From JAYPWI01 sp038135065 (GTDB lineage Bacteria > Actinomycetota > Acidimicrobiia > Acidimicrobiales > Poriferisodalaceae), in NCBI GenBank assembly GCA_038135065.1, contig JAYPWI010000001.1:1-64000 (forward strand): DNA of 64,000 nucleotides. Direction: 5' to 3'. This document shows, one piece after another, positions 51,385-60,290 of the stretch. Each line of letters begins with the position of its first letter. Within the stretch, counting starts at the first letter, position 1. The notes under the pieces are model-generated. The model was not told where the DNA came from, did no database searches, and worked only from the letters and a program-made list of their open reading frames with translations. Position numbers and translations under genes: made by a program.

Positions 51385-52149
51385 TCAGATCTCGGCAAGG
51401 TCTGCGACGACATCGAGTCCGATCGCGCGCAGAGCATCGCCGAGGATCGCCGACAGCCAGGCCATCCGGTTGAGGACCAGCACCACACCGAGCAGGCCCA
51501 GGACCAGTGCCGACCCGGCCACCATTGTCCTCATCCTCCGTTTCACGAAGCCGAACAGGCCGCTCAGTCGATCGAATGCAAGACCGGCTGCAAGGAACGA
51601 CGCGCCGAGCCCTGCGCTGTAGGCAGCCAGAAGGCTCCCACCGGCTACTGCCTGCTCCTGGCGAGCAGCGATGGTGAGGATCGAGCCCAGGATGGGACCG
51701 ATACACGGTGACCAGCCGAACCCGAATGCCAGGCCGGCGATGAGGGGGCCCAGTCCCGCCCCGAGCGGGCGCCGGAGGTGGAAGCGCTTTTCCTGGTAGA
51801 GCCATGGTGCCTGAAGCACGAGCGAGCCAGCCATGAACAGTGCGAGGGCGATGATGACGACGCCCGAGAGCCTGGTCAACAGGACCTGGCGGCCGACGAG
51901 GAAGCGGCCGAGGCTCGTGCTGATCAGGCCCATCGTCACGAAGACAGCGGTGAAGCCGGACACGAAGAGAGCGGTGTCGCGGAAAATGCCCAGGCGGCGG
52001 GTACCCGACTGCGGCGCCGTGATGTCCAGGCCGGTCACCACCGACAGATACGCAGGAACGATGGGCAGCACGCAGGGGGACAGGAAGGACACGATGCCGG
52101 CCCCGAATGCAAGCGCATACGCACCAACCGTGATCTCCTCGACACTCAT
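51385..52149 (-). CDS. ccdA: CcdA-type thiol-disulfide transmembrane protein
   Basis: A 254-residue integral membrane protein of the CcdA/DsbD-beta family, which moves reducing power across the membrane for cytochrome c maturation or periplasmic thiols. The two redox cysteines lie in SFLSPCVLPIVPAYL and FGWSPCIGPILGS at symmetrical positions. About six hydrophobic helices are visible (for example VSGFTAVFVTMGLI, VVIIALALFMAGSLVL). Start at 52149 or 52161. No ccsA or thioredoxin-like gene adjoins. Confidence 0.9.
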   Translation of the reverse strand: MSVEEITVGAYALAFGAGIVSFLSPCVLPIVPAYLSVVTGLDITAPQSGTRRLGIFRDTALFVSGFTAVFVTMGLISTSLGRFLVGRQVLLTRLSGVVIIALALFMAGSLVLQAPWLYQEKRFHLRRPLGAGLGPLIAGLAFGFGWSPCIGPILGSILTIAARQEQAVAGGSLLAAYSAGLGASFLAAGLAFDRLSGLFGFVKRRMRTMVAGSALVLGLLGVVLVLNRMAWLSAILGDALRAIGLDVVADLAEI

Positions 52150-52301
52150 TGTTTGGATCATTGCACCCCGAGGCCGGTGAACGGCCGTCACCCCGCCAGT
52201 GACCGCGGGTGAAGGCGCTCGGGAACCGTGTTCCGGTCTCGGTCGCCCGATCTGGTCGACGTCGCTAGAATCGTCTGTCATCACAACGCAGGGGAGGCGG
52301 A

Positions 52302-53699
52302 GTGCGCGGCATCATCGGGTACGGGGCGTATGTGCCCTACTACCGGCTCGATCGGTCGAAGATCACAGCGGCCATGGGAGCTGGTGGTGGCCGGGGTACG
52401 CGGGCGGTCGCCAACTTCGACGAAGACACCACGACGATGGGCGTGGAAGCGGCTCGGAATTGCCTTCGTGGCCTCGACGCGACACCCGACGCCGTGATGT
52501 TCGCCACGGCCAACCCGGCCTACCTCGACAAGACGAATGCCACGGCCATCCACGCAGCCCTCGATCTCGATCAGTCGGCCTGGGCCGTCGATCTCGGTGG
52601 CTCGGCGAGGTCCGCCGAGGCCGCATTTGCCTTGGCCCACAGTGCACCGGGCACGAATCTGATGATCGTGTCCGATCTCCGCACCGGCAACCCCACCAGC
52701 AACGACGAGGCACAAGGGGGCGACGGGGCAGCTGCCATCCTCTTCGGTGACGACGGCGACACTCCGGTGATCGCCGAAGTCCTCGGCACTGCATCGGCCT
52801 CGGCCGAGTTTCTCGATCGCTACCGGCAGCCGGGCGACAGCTTCTCTCGGTTGTGGGAGGAGCGGTTCGGCGAGCAGGCGTACCTTCCCCTCGCCCATGA
52901 GGCGGTCGAAGGGGCGCTCAAGGCAGCCGATCTCTCGCTCGAGGATGTGGATCGCGTGATCCTGGCCGGTCTCCATGCCCGGGCAGTACGGGGTCTGGCC
53001 CGCCTCGCAGGCGACAAGCTGGTCGACGACCTCACAGGTGTCATCGGCAACTCGGGTACAGCGCAACTCGGCACCCTCCTCGCCGGTGTCTTGGACGACG
53101 CGCAGCCGGGTCAAGTGGTGTTGGCCGTGCACCTCGCAGACGGCGCCCACGCCGTCGTCCTGCGGGCCACCGACGCGATCGCCGGCTACACGCCGTACAG
53201 CCCGCTGGCGGCTCAGGTCGCCGGGGGCAACGAGGCGTTGGACTACAACAAGTATCTGACATGGCGCGGGTTCCTCGACAGGGAGCCCCCCCGTCGGCCC
53301 GACCCGGATCGCCCGGGCGCTCCACCCGCATTCCGGTCCGAGGACTGGAAGTTTGCCTTCGTGGGTTCCCGAGACCGGTCCTCTGGGGCCATCCACCTCC
53401 CACCGATGAGGGTGTCCATGGTGGGCGGCGCCCTCGACGACATGGAACGCGTTCGGATGGCCGATGTGCCGGCCACCATCGCGACGTTCACCGTGGATCG
53501 GCTGGCCTTCTCCCTCTCGCCTCCGACTGTTGCAGTGGTCATCGACTACGACGGCGGCGGAAGATTCCAAGCGGAGATGACCGATGTGGACCCTGCTGAG
53601 GTGAAGATCGGTGACCGGGTCGAGATGACCTTCCGCAAGCTCTACACCGCGGAAGGCATCCACAACTACTTCTGGAAGGCTCGCCCGCTCGCTACGTGA
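52302..53699 (+). CDS. HMG-CoA-synthase-like thiolase-fold protein fused to DUF35 OB-fold, catalytic Cys absent
   Basis: A 465-residue fusion: residues 1 to about 330 have the HMG-CoA synthase/KAS fold (IIGYGAYVPYYRLDRSKI, FDEDTTTMGVEAARNCLRG), and the rest a DUF35 OB-fold (RMADVPATIATFTVDRLAF, KIGDRVEMTFRKLYTAEGI). In archaeal HMG-CoA synthases the active Cys lies in a segment like DLEFACKAGT; here the matching stretch is DLGGSARSAEA, with no Cys. The only Cys in the protein is Cys54. It may act as a scaffold for the thiolase that follows (4-nt overlap with a GTG, or ATG 32 nt later). GTG start after GGGGAGG, with TAGAAT at 52266-52271. Confidence 0.82.
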   Translation: MRGIIGYGAYVPYYRLDRSKITAAMGAGGGRGTRAVANFDEDTTTMGVEAARNCLRGLDATPDAVMFATANPAYLDKTNATAIHAALDLDQSAWAVDLGGSARSAEAAFALAHSAPGTNLMIVSDLRTGNPTSNDEAQGGDGAAAILFGDDGDTPVIAEVLGTASASAEFLDRYRQPGDSFSRLWEERFGEQAYLPLAHEAVEGALKAADLSLEDVDRVILAGLHARAVRGLARLAGDKLVDDLTGVIGNSGTAQLGTLLAGVLDDAQPGQVVLAVHLADGAHAVVLRATDAIAGYTPYSPLAAQVAGGNEALDYNKYLTWRGFLDREPPRRPDPDRPGAPPAFRSEDWKFAFVGSRDRSSGAIHLPPMRVSMVGGALDDMERVRMADVPATIATFTVDRLAFSLSPPTVAVVIDYDGGGRFQAEMTDVDPAEVKIGDRVEMTFRKLYTAEGIHNYFWKARPLAT

Positions 53700-53731
53700 G
53701 CGGATCGAACAACAATCAAAGGAACCACGAC

Positions 53732-54922
53732 ATGGCCTCACATGGCATCAAGGACCAGGTCGCAATCGTCGGGATGGGGTGCACCCCGTTCGGCGAGCAC
53801 TGGGACAAGGGCGTCGACGAGATGCTTATCGACGCAGCGCACGAGGCGTACGCCTCGGCCGGGGTGACCCAGGACGACATCGACGCCTACTGGCTCGGCA
53901 CCATGGGTTCGGGAATCTCGGGCCTCACCCTGTCCAAGCCCTTGCAGCTCGACTACAAACCCGTCAGCCGACTCGAGAACATGTGCGCAACCGGGTCGGA
54001 GGCCTTCCGGAATGCCTGCTATGCGGTGGCATCGGGTGCCTATGACACGGTGATGGCCATCGGCGTCGAAAAACTCAAGGACTCGGGTTATTCGGGTCTG
54101 ACCGGCTCCGCTCCTCCTTCCGATGGCACTGATTCGTCGCTCACTGCTCCGGCCACGTTCTCCCTGTTGGCGCCGGCCTACGCCCACAAGTACGGCCTCG
54201 ACGAGGCCCAGATGAAAGAAGTGCTCACCCGTATCGCGTGGAAGAACCACCGCAATGGCGCCCTGAATCCCCGGGCTCAGTTCCGCAAGGAAGTTGCCAA
54301 GGAGACGATCGCAGGGTCTCCGCTGGTGGCTGGCCCCCTGGGCATCTTCGACTGCTCCGGGGTGAGCGATGGGTCGGCCGCAGCCATCATCGTCCGTGCC
54401 GAGGACGCCCACCGCTACACCGACAAGCCCCTGTACGTGAAGGCGTTGTCCTTCTCGGCGGGCCCGGCCACCGGTGCGCTGGATACTTCCTACGACTACA
54501 CGTCGTTCCGTGAAGTTCGGGCATCGGCCGAGGAGGCCTACCGTCAGGCCGGTATCTCCGACCCACGGGGCCAGATCGCCATGGCCGAGGTGCACGACTG
54601 CTTCACCCCGACCGAACTGGTGCTGATGGAGGATCTCGGCTTTGCCGAGGAGGGAACTGCGTGGAAGGAAGCCCTGGCGGGCACCTTCGATCTCGACGGC
54701 GACCTACCCGTGAATCCTGATGGCGGGTTGAAGAGTTTCGGTCACCCGATCGGCGCCTCCGGGTTGCGGATGCTCTTCGAGTGCTGGCTGCAGCTCCGCG
54801 GCGAGGCGCCGCCCGAGCGGCAAATCGATACCGACAAGACCCTCGGGCTCACCCACAACCTGGGTGGCCAGCCGGGCGCATGTGTGAGCTTCGTCTCCGT
54901 GGTGGGGTCGCAGCTCGGCTGA
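53732..54922 (+). CDS. Thiolase family protein (SCP-x/acetyl-CoA acetyltransferase type)
   Basis: A 396-residue thiolase starting at the ATG behind AAAGGA. The N-terminal catalytic Cys is in ENMCATGSEAFRNACYAVAS. HDCFTPTELVLMEDLG and SFGHPIGASGLRM (catalytic His) follow, then LGLTHNLGGQPGACVSFVSV with the second Cys region. It belongs to the SCP2-thiolase branch seen in steroid side-chain and acyl-CoA degradation. With the preceding HMGS-like/DUF35 protein it probably forms a complex like the archaeal thiolase-HMGCS-DUF35 assembly, although the local isoprenoid gene is dxs. Confidence 0.88.
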   Translation: MASHGIKDQVAIVGMGCTPFGEHWDKGVDEMLIDAAHEAYASAGVTQDDIDAYWLGTMGSGISGLTLSKPLQLDYKPVSRLENMCATGSEAFRNACYAVASGAYDTVMAIGVEKLKDSGYSGLTGSAPPSDGTDSSLTAPATFSLLAPAYAHKYGLDEAQMKEVLTRIAWKNHRNGALNPRAQFRKEVAKETIAGSPLVAGPLGIFDCSGVSDGSAAAIIVRAEDAHRYTDKPLYVKALSFSAGPATGALDTSYDYTSFREVRASAEEAYRQAGISDPRGQIAMAEVHDCFTPTELVLMEDLGFAEEGTAWKEALAGTFDLDGDLPVNPDGGLKSFGHPIGASGLRMLFECWLQLRGEAPPERQIDTDKTLGLTHNLGGQPGACVSFVSVVGSQLG

Positions 54923-55018
54923 CGTCGAAGCCCCCCGGTATGTGCGGCGGGCATCGGTGACCATACGGACGGTCGATCCACCCTGTGCCATGTGGGGAGG
55001 GTCGGCCGTTCGTCGCGT

Positions 55019-55963
55019 TCAGCGGGCGGCCAACACGGCGTCGGCGATGGCCTCGGGGGCCTCCACAGGTGTCATGTGACCGATGTTCGGGAGCTCGACC
55101 ACGGTGGCTGCTGGGAGCCGCCGAGCGATGTCCCGGCTGATCGAGGGCGGCGTTCTGTTGTCCGCGCTGCCGACCAAGAGGGTCGTCGGGACCTTGAACG
55201 CGGGGAGGGCGTGGGTGAAGTCGAAGGTGAGTAACTCCCGGCCGAAGTGTTCGATGACGGCAGGGCCAGCTTCGAGGTACATGTCGTACACGGCTTCGGT
55301 CGCCGTGAACCCGGCGTGGGGACCCAGTGCCCCCTTGGTGCACACGATTCCCAGCGGCCGCTGCCGACGTGCCCAGTCGTAGGCCTGGGTGTAGAGCACG
55401 TGTTTCTTGAGTTCGAGGGCAAGCGGTTTTCCCCTGCCTCGGTACAAGGCTGATGCGCCCACGAAATGTTCGACCCGATCATCGAGGATGTCAGGGTGGC
55501 GCAAGGCCAGCGCGAACGCCGAGACGGTCCCCATGCTGTGCCCCACCAGCGTGATGGGCCGATCGTCGAGCGACTGGATGACCGCTGCCAGGTCGTCGCC
55601 CAGGGAGGGCAGGTGGTGTCCGCTGCGTCCGACCGCTGAGTCGCCATGCCCGCGTTGCTCGAGCGCAACGACGCGGTGGCCGGCTTCGATGAGGCGACGC
55701 CCCACGAGGCCCCAGGCTGCGGCCGTGGATACGAAGCCATGGACCAGCACCGTGAGAGGTCCGTCGGAAACCCCTGCCTCGATGACCTTGATCCGTGCCC
55801 CGTCCGAGGACTCGACATAGCGGACGTCGCCATCGAAACCGAGAATGGCCTGGCCCTGGTAGGCATCGGGCACAGATCGGAGTCGACCATGGGAGCGCCG
55901 CACTGCCAGGCTGATCAGGCCCGATGAAGCCGCTGCTCCCATCGCCAGAAGTTTGCTGCGCAT
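55019..55963 (-). CDS. Alpha/beta hydrolase, possibly membrane-anchored
   Basis: A 314-residue serine hydrolase. VLVHGFVSTAAAWGLVGRRL (oxyanion), VGHSMGTVSAFALAL (nucleophile), LVGSADNRTPP (acid) and NIGHMTPVEAPE (His) give a complete triad. The N-terminus MRSKLLAMGAAASSGLISLA could be a weak signal or anchor. Its ATG lies 1 nt after the dxs stop, so it is co-transcribed with dxs. The substrate is unknown. Confidence 0.88.
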   Translation of the reverse strand: MRSKLLAMGAAASSGLISLAVRRSHGRLRSVPDAYQGQAILGFDGDVRYVESSDGARIKVIEAGVSDGPLTVLVHGFVSTAAAWGLVGRRLIEAGHRVVALEQRGHGDSAVGRSGHHLPSLGDDLAAVIQSLDDRPITLVGHSMGTVSAFALALRHPDILDDRVEHFVGASALYRGRGKPLALELKKHVLYTQAYDWARRQRPLGIVCTKGALGPHAGFTATEAVYDMYLEAGPAVIEHFGRELLTFDFTHALPAFKVPTTLLVGSADNRTPPSISRDIARRLPAATVVELPNIGHMTPVEAPEAIADAVLAAR

Positions 55964-55964
55964 G

Positions 55965-57830
55965 TCAGCCGTCGGATCTGAGCAATGCCTTGCGGACGCT
56001 TGCCGAAATGCCGGTTGCATCGAGGCCGAGTTCGGCGTGGAGTACCGACGCATCACCATGGGGAACGTAGGCATCCGGTGTGCCGATCTGGATGATGCGC
56101 GGCACGGTGTCGGATCGACGCTGCAGGGCGTCGTTCACGAGGCTGCCGAACCCTCCGACACGTACACCGTCTTCGACCGTGACCACCAGTGGGAAGCGGG
56201 AAGCCTGACGGATCATCTCCGCATCGAGTGGAGCGAGAACGCGGGGATCCCACACCTCGGCATCGATCCCCTCGTCCTCGAGGAGACGGGCTGCTGCTAT
56301 TGCTGCCGGAAGTCGGCTGCCCGCTGCCAGGATGCAGGCGTCGGTGCCGGATCGGACGCGTCGGGCCGAGCGACCGACCCCGACCGTGTCCGATTGCACC
56401 GCTGTTCCCCGTGGCCACCGAATGGCCACCGGGCCATCAGTGATGGTCAATGCCTCCTCGAACGCCGCCGTCAACTCTTCGACAGAGCTCGGGGCGAAGA
56501 TGGTCATGCCTGGCACCCGGCTGTACATCGCGATGTCGTACAAGCCGTGGTGGGAAGCACCATCAGGTCCAGTGATACCGGCTCGGTCGATGCAGATGAT
56601 CACGGGGAGCCCGTGGAGGCCGATGTCGTAGAGGGCTTGATCGAAGGCCCTGGCCAGGAAGGTGGAGTACACGGCGACCACCGGCCGGAGCCCTGCCCTG
56701 GCCATCCCCGCTGCAGAGGTCAGGGCATGCTGCTCGGCGATGCCCACGTCGAAGGTGCGATCGGGAAATCGTTGCTGAAACGGCAGCAGGCCGGTAGAGC
56801 CGGGCATCGCAGCGGTGATGGCGACCAACTCGGGGATCCGTTCCCCCGCAGCGACCAACGCATCGGTGAAGGCGCTCGTATAGCTGGCCCCACCTCCTCC
56901 AGCAGCGTTTCCCGTCGCCGGGTCGAACAACCCCGTGTCGTGGAGGTGTTTCTCTTCGTCGGCTTCGGCTGGGCCGTACCCCCGGCCCTTGTCGGTGAGC
57001 ACGTGCACGACGATGGGACCGTCCTCGTAGAGGGCGGCTGCCCGTAGCGCCGAGTCGAGCGCATCGAGATCGTGACCGTCCACGGGTCCGAGGTAGCGGA
57101 CGCCGAGGGTCTCGAAGAAGGCGGGTGGCTCCCACATGTCCCGCATGGCGGCCGCGGCGCCCGAGAGCCCGCGCTTCACCTCACCGCCAAGCGGCACCTT
57201 TCCGAGCAGGTTCGTGACGCGTTGGCGGCTCTTTACCCAGTTAGGAGATTGCCGCAGCCGCGAGACGACGGTCGAGAGGCGGCTCACGGTGGGTGCATAG
57301 GAACGTCCGTTGTCGTTGAGCACGATCACCGCACGCTGTCCGTAGTGGCCGAGGTTGTTGAGGGCCTCGAATGCCATGCCGCCGGTCATGGACCCGTCAC
57401 CGATCACGGCGACCACCCGCCGGTGATCGTGGCCGGTGAGTGCAAACCCCGTCGCCAGGCCCGATGTCCAGCTCAGCGACGTCGAAGCGTGGCTGTTCTC
57501 CACCACGTCGTGTTCGGATTCCTCTGCGGAGGGGTAGCCCGACAGGCCGTGTCGTTGCCGGAGTTCTGAGAACTCCTCCCGACGTCCCGTGACGAGCTTG
57601 TGCACGTAGCTCTGATGACCCGTGTCCCAGACGATGACGTCCCTGGGTGACTCGAAGACCCGGTGGAGGGCGACGGTCAGCTCGACGGCGCCGAGGTTGG
57701 ATCCGAGGTGGCCGCCCGTCCTGGACACTGCCTGCACGATGAAGTCGCGGATTTCCGTGCACAACGCGGGAAGCTGCGAGGAATCCAGGGCCCGGAGGTC
57801 CGCAGGGCTGTTGATTCGTTCGAGGTACAT
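55965..57830 (-). CDS. dxs: 1-Deoxy-D-xylulose-5-phosphate synthase
   Basis: Makes DXP from pyruvate and glyceraldehyde-3-phosphate using thiamine diphosphate, the first step of the MEP isoprenoid pathway. It has 621 residues with GGHLGSNLGAVELTVALHRV, DTGHQSYVHKLVTGR, the ThDP motif GDGSMTGGMAFEALNNLG, YLGPVDGHDLDAL, DVGIAEQHALTSAAGMA and DRAGITGPDGASHHG. The ATG at 57830 (MYLERINSPADLRAL) is the family-consistent start. It also shows that isoprenoids here come from MEP, not mevalonate. Confidence 0.95.
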   Translation of the reverse strand: MYLERINSPADLRALDSSQLPALCTEIRDFIVQAVSRTGGHLGSNLGAVELTVALHRVFESPRDVIVWDTGHQSYVHKLVTGRREEFSELRQRHGLSGYPSAEESEHDVVENSHASTSLSWTSGLATGFALTGHDHRRVVAVIGDGSMTGGMAFEALNNLGHYGQRAVIVLNDNGRSYAPTVSRLSTVVSRLRQSPNWVKSRQRVTNLLGKVPLGGEVKRGLSGAAAAMRDMWEPPAFFETLGVRYLGPVDGHDLDALDSALRAAALYEDGPIVVHVLTDKGRGYGPAEADEEKHLHDTGLFDPATGNAAGGGGASYTSAFTDALVAAGERIPELVAITAAMPGSTGLLPFQQRFPDRTFDVGIAEQHALTSAAGMARAGLRPVVAVYSTFLARAFDQALYDIGLHGLPVIICIDRAGITGPDGASHHGLYDIAMYSRVPGMTIFAPSSVEELTAAFEEALTITDGPVAIRWPRGTAVQSDTVGVGRSARRVRSGTDACILAAGSRLPAAIAAARLLEDEGIDAEVWDPRVLAPLDAEMIRQASRFPLVVTVEDGVRVGGFGSLVNDALQRRSDTVPRIIQIGTPDAYVPHGDASVLHAELGLDATGISASVRKALLRSDG

Positions 57831-57878
57831 GCTGCGGTTGGGGGGTGGGGGGCCCGCCCTCAAGCGGGTCCTGCCAGC

Positions 57879-58775
57879 CTACGGGCTCGTCGGCCGGTTG
57901 CCGTCAGCACCCTCGGGAGGCCCTGACAGACGCGCCTTGCAGCTGTCGACGACGCGCAGCAGGGGGCCAGCGCCCACCATGCCGATGGCCAGGACAACCC
58001 CACCGCCGACCCCATCGATCCAGTAGTGGTTGGCCGTGACCACGACTGCGAACAGGGTCAGCGCCGGGTAGGCGGCGATGCTCACCCGCGCCCAGCGGGA
58101 GGAGAGAACGGGATACAGGGCGGCCAGACTCCAGATCGCCCAGCCCAGGTGCAGGCTGGGCATGGCTGCCCATTGGTTGGAGATGGCCTTCATGGTGCCG
58201 GAGTCGAACGACCACAAGCCACCGTGGTGTACCAGGGTGTCCACGAACGAGTAGGAGGTCAGGTCGGCTCCGTACGGTCCTCCCGCTCCGAGGAGCCGAG
58301 GCGGCATCAGAGGGAAGGTGGCGAACCCGACGAGGGCCAAGCCTGTCGTGATGGCCAGCACGGTCCGGTAGTGCCGGTATCTGCTCGGGTGGCGCCGATA
58401 CAGCAAGACCATGACAGCCCCCGTCACGACGAAGTGAAGGCTGCCGTAGAACACGTTCCAGAACCAGTAGAACCAGCCCCAGCCACTGAAGAGTGCCTGG
58501 ACCGACTCCTCGAAGAACAGCCCCATGGCCTGCTCGATGTCGATGACCAGCTCGGCGTTTCGCAGGGCCGACGCGGCCGTTGCCGAGAAACTCCCGCTCG
58601 ACCCGAATTGGTTTCGGATCCAGCTGTAGACCGTATAGAAGGCGAGCACGTACAGGGCTTCTCGCCACCAGCGAAGTCGAACCGTCGTCATTGGCTGCTG
58701 CCGGGCGCCGACCGGGGAGCTGAGGTCGGTCGGTGGCGCACTCCGCCTCCAGGCGTTCACAAATCGACGTCCCAC
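57879..58775 (-). CDS. PAP2-like inositolphosphotransferase / phosphatase membrane protein
   Basis: A 298-residue multi-pass membrane protein of the PAP2/Aur1-Ipt1-like group. About six hydrophobic segments are seen. The signature is MPSLHLGWAIWSLAALYPV (SLH motif) and NHYWIDGVGGG (the His-x3-Asp-like block), with PRLL in FPLMPPRLLGAGG. It may transfer phospho-inositol or dephosphorylate lipids; mycobacterial relatives act in envelope lipid synthesis. Starts at a GTG 9 nt after TAATCT (minus strand 58790-58785). Confidence 0.82.
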   Translation of the reverse strand: MGRRFVNAWRRSAPPTDLSSPVGARQQPMTTVRLRWWREALYVLAFYTVYSWIRNQFGSSGSFSATAASALRNAELVIDIEQAMGLFFEESVQALFSGWGWFYWFWNVFYGSLHFVVTGAVMVLLYRRHPSRYRHYRTVLAITTGLALVGFATFPLMPPRLLGAGGPYGADLTSYSFVDTLVHHGGLWSFDSGTMKAISNQWAAMPSLHLGWAIWSLAALYPVLSSRWARVSIAAYPALTLFAVVVTANHYWIDGVGGGVVLAIGMVGAGPLLRVVDSCKARLSGPPEGADGNRPTSP

Positions 58776-58877
58776 GGCGAAACGAGATTACGCCCCCAGA
58801 CATCAGGCCGGTAGCTGGAGGGCCTACCGCCGCCGCTGCTAGCTAGCCTCTGTGCATCGCAACCGAAGGGAATGGCC

Positions 58878-60290
58878 ATGTCCTCCTCCTCTGCCGGGGC
58901 ACCACTGCTCGATCTCGACCTGGTTCAGGCAACCCTGGACGCCGCCATGTCGACGGGCGCCGAATGGGCCGAAGTATTCGCGGAAGATCGTCAGGCGGGC
59001 GGTGCGACCTTCGATGAGGGTCGGGTGGAGGAGCTCAGTTCCAGCCGAGATCGAGGAGTCGGTATCAGAGCGACCGTTGGGTCCTTGACAGGTTTTGCCC
59101 ACACGTCGGACCTCAGTCCTGAGGGACTGGCTGCCGCCGCTCGCATGGCTGCAGCTGGGGCCCGCAACGGTACGGGTGGCCCGGTCGCCGACCTGTCGGG
59201 GTCTGCGGCCGCTTCCCCCCGGGTGGAGGTCCTGCCCTCCTCGGTTCCCAAGGCCGTCAAGGTCGATCTGCTCAAGGCGGCCGATGCTGCGGCCCGCGGC
59301 GTGGACGGTGCCATCTCGCAGGTCACCGTGCGATATTCCGAGGGGCGGCGTCGGATCCTGGTTGCCACGACGGACGGGGTCCTCGCTGCCGACGACCAGA
59401 TTCGGACCCTCTTCTCGGTGAACTGTGTGGCGGCGGGTGATCAGGGCCTGCAGACGGGGAGGGAGACGGTGGGGTACACCGTCGGCTTCGAACTGTTCGA
59501 TCAGTTCGACGTCGAGGAACTGGCGTCGAGAGCTGCTGGCCGCGCGGTGACCAAGCTCCGTGCACGACCTGCGCCCAGCGGTGAGCAACCGGTCGTCATT
59601 CGCCGGGGTGGGGGAGGGGTGCTCTTCCACGAGGCGTGCGGCCACGGCCTCGAAGCCGATCTCGTTGGCAAGGGGGCTTCGGTGTTCAAGGACCGTGTCG
59701 GACAACTCGTTGCATCGCCCTTGGTCACCTTGGTGGACGACGGAGCCATGGGTGTGGAGTGGGGGGCCATCGCCATCGATGACGAAGGCCACCCCACACA
59801 GCGCAACGTGCTGATCGAAGATGGCGTCCTCACCGATTACATGTGGGATCACCTCCGGTCTCGTGAAGCCGGTAGGGCCCCCTCGGGGAACGGACGGCGC
59901 CAGAGCTACGCCCACCTTCCCATGGTGCGGATGACGAACACCTTCGTTACCAACGGGGACACGGACCCAGACGACATCGTCGCCGACACCCCACATGGTG
60001 TCTACGTGGCCCAACTCGGCGGCGGGCAGGTGAACACGGCCACCGGTGACTTCGTCTTCGGGATGACCGAGGCCTACCTCATCGAGAACGGCCGGATTAC
60101 CGAACCCCTGCGCGAAGGAAACCTCATCGGAAACGGGCCGGAGGTCCTGCTCAATATCGATGTCATCGGTAATGACTTCGAGATGGGCAGTCCGGGAACT
60201 TGCGGCAAGGACGGGCAAGGCGTGCCCGTCGGCGACGGTCAGCCGACCCTTCGGGTCACTGCCCTGACCGTGGGTGGCACCGCAGGATGA
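58878..60290 (+). CDS. tldD: TldD-like metallopeptidase subunit
   Basis: Half of the TldD/TldE heterodimeric peptidase that trims peptides. The 470-residue protein carries the zinc motif HEACGH at residues 251-256 in VLFHEACGHGLEADLVGKGA and the GTCGKDGQGVPVGDGQP C-terminal block. The ATG at 58878 is preferred over one 6 nt upstream because GAAGGGA is then 7 nt away. TAGCCT (58844-58849) is a likely -10. The pmbA gene overlaps its stop. Confidence 0.92.
   Translation: MSSSSAGAPLLDLDLVQATLDAAMSTGAEWAEVFAEDRQAGGATFDEGRVEELSSSRDRGVGIRATVGSLTGFAHTSDLSPEGLAAAARMAAAGARNGTGGPVADLSGSAAASPRVEVLPSSVPKAVKVDLLKAADAAARGVDGAISQVTVRYSEGRRRILVATTDGVLAADDQIRTLFSVNCVAAGDQGLQTGRETVGYTVGFELFDQFDVEELASRAAGRAVTKLRARPAPSGEQPVVIRRGGGGVLFHEACGHGLEADLVGKGASVFKDRVGQLVASPLVTLVDDGAMGVEWGAIAIDDEGHPTQRNVLIEDGVLTDYMWDHLRSREAGRAPSGNGRRQSYAHLPMVRMTNTFVTNGDTDPDDIVADTPHGVYVAQLGGGQVNTATGDFVFGMTEAYLIENGRITEPLREGNLIGNGPEVLLNIDVIGNDFEMGSPGTCGKDGQGVPVGDGQPTLRVTALTVGGTAG

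Noticed and set aside
52302..54922. Mevalonate pathway genes
   Set aside because: The HMGCS-like protein lacks the catalytic Cys, no HMG-CoA reductase is present, and dxs lies next door.
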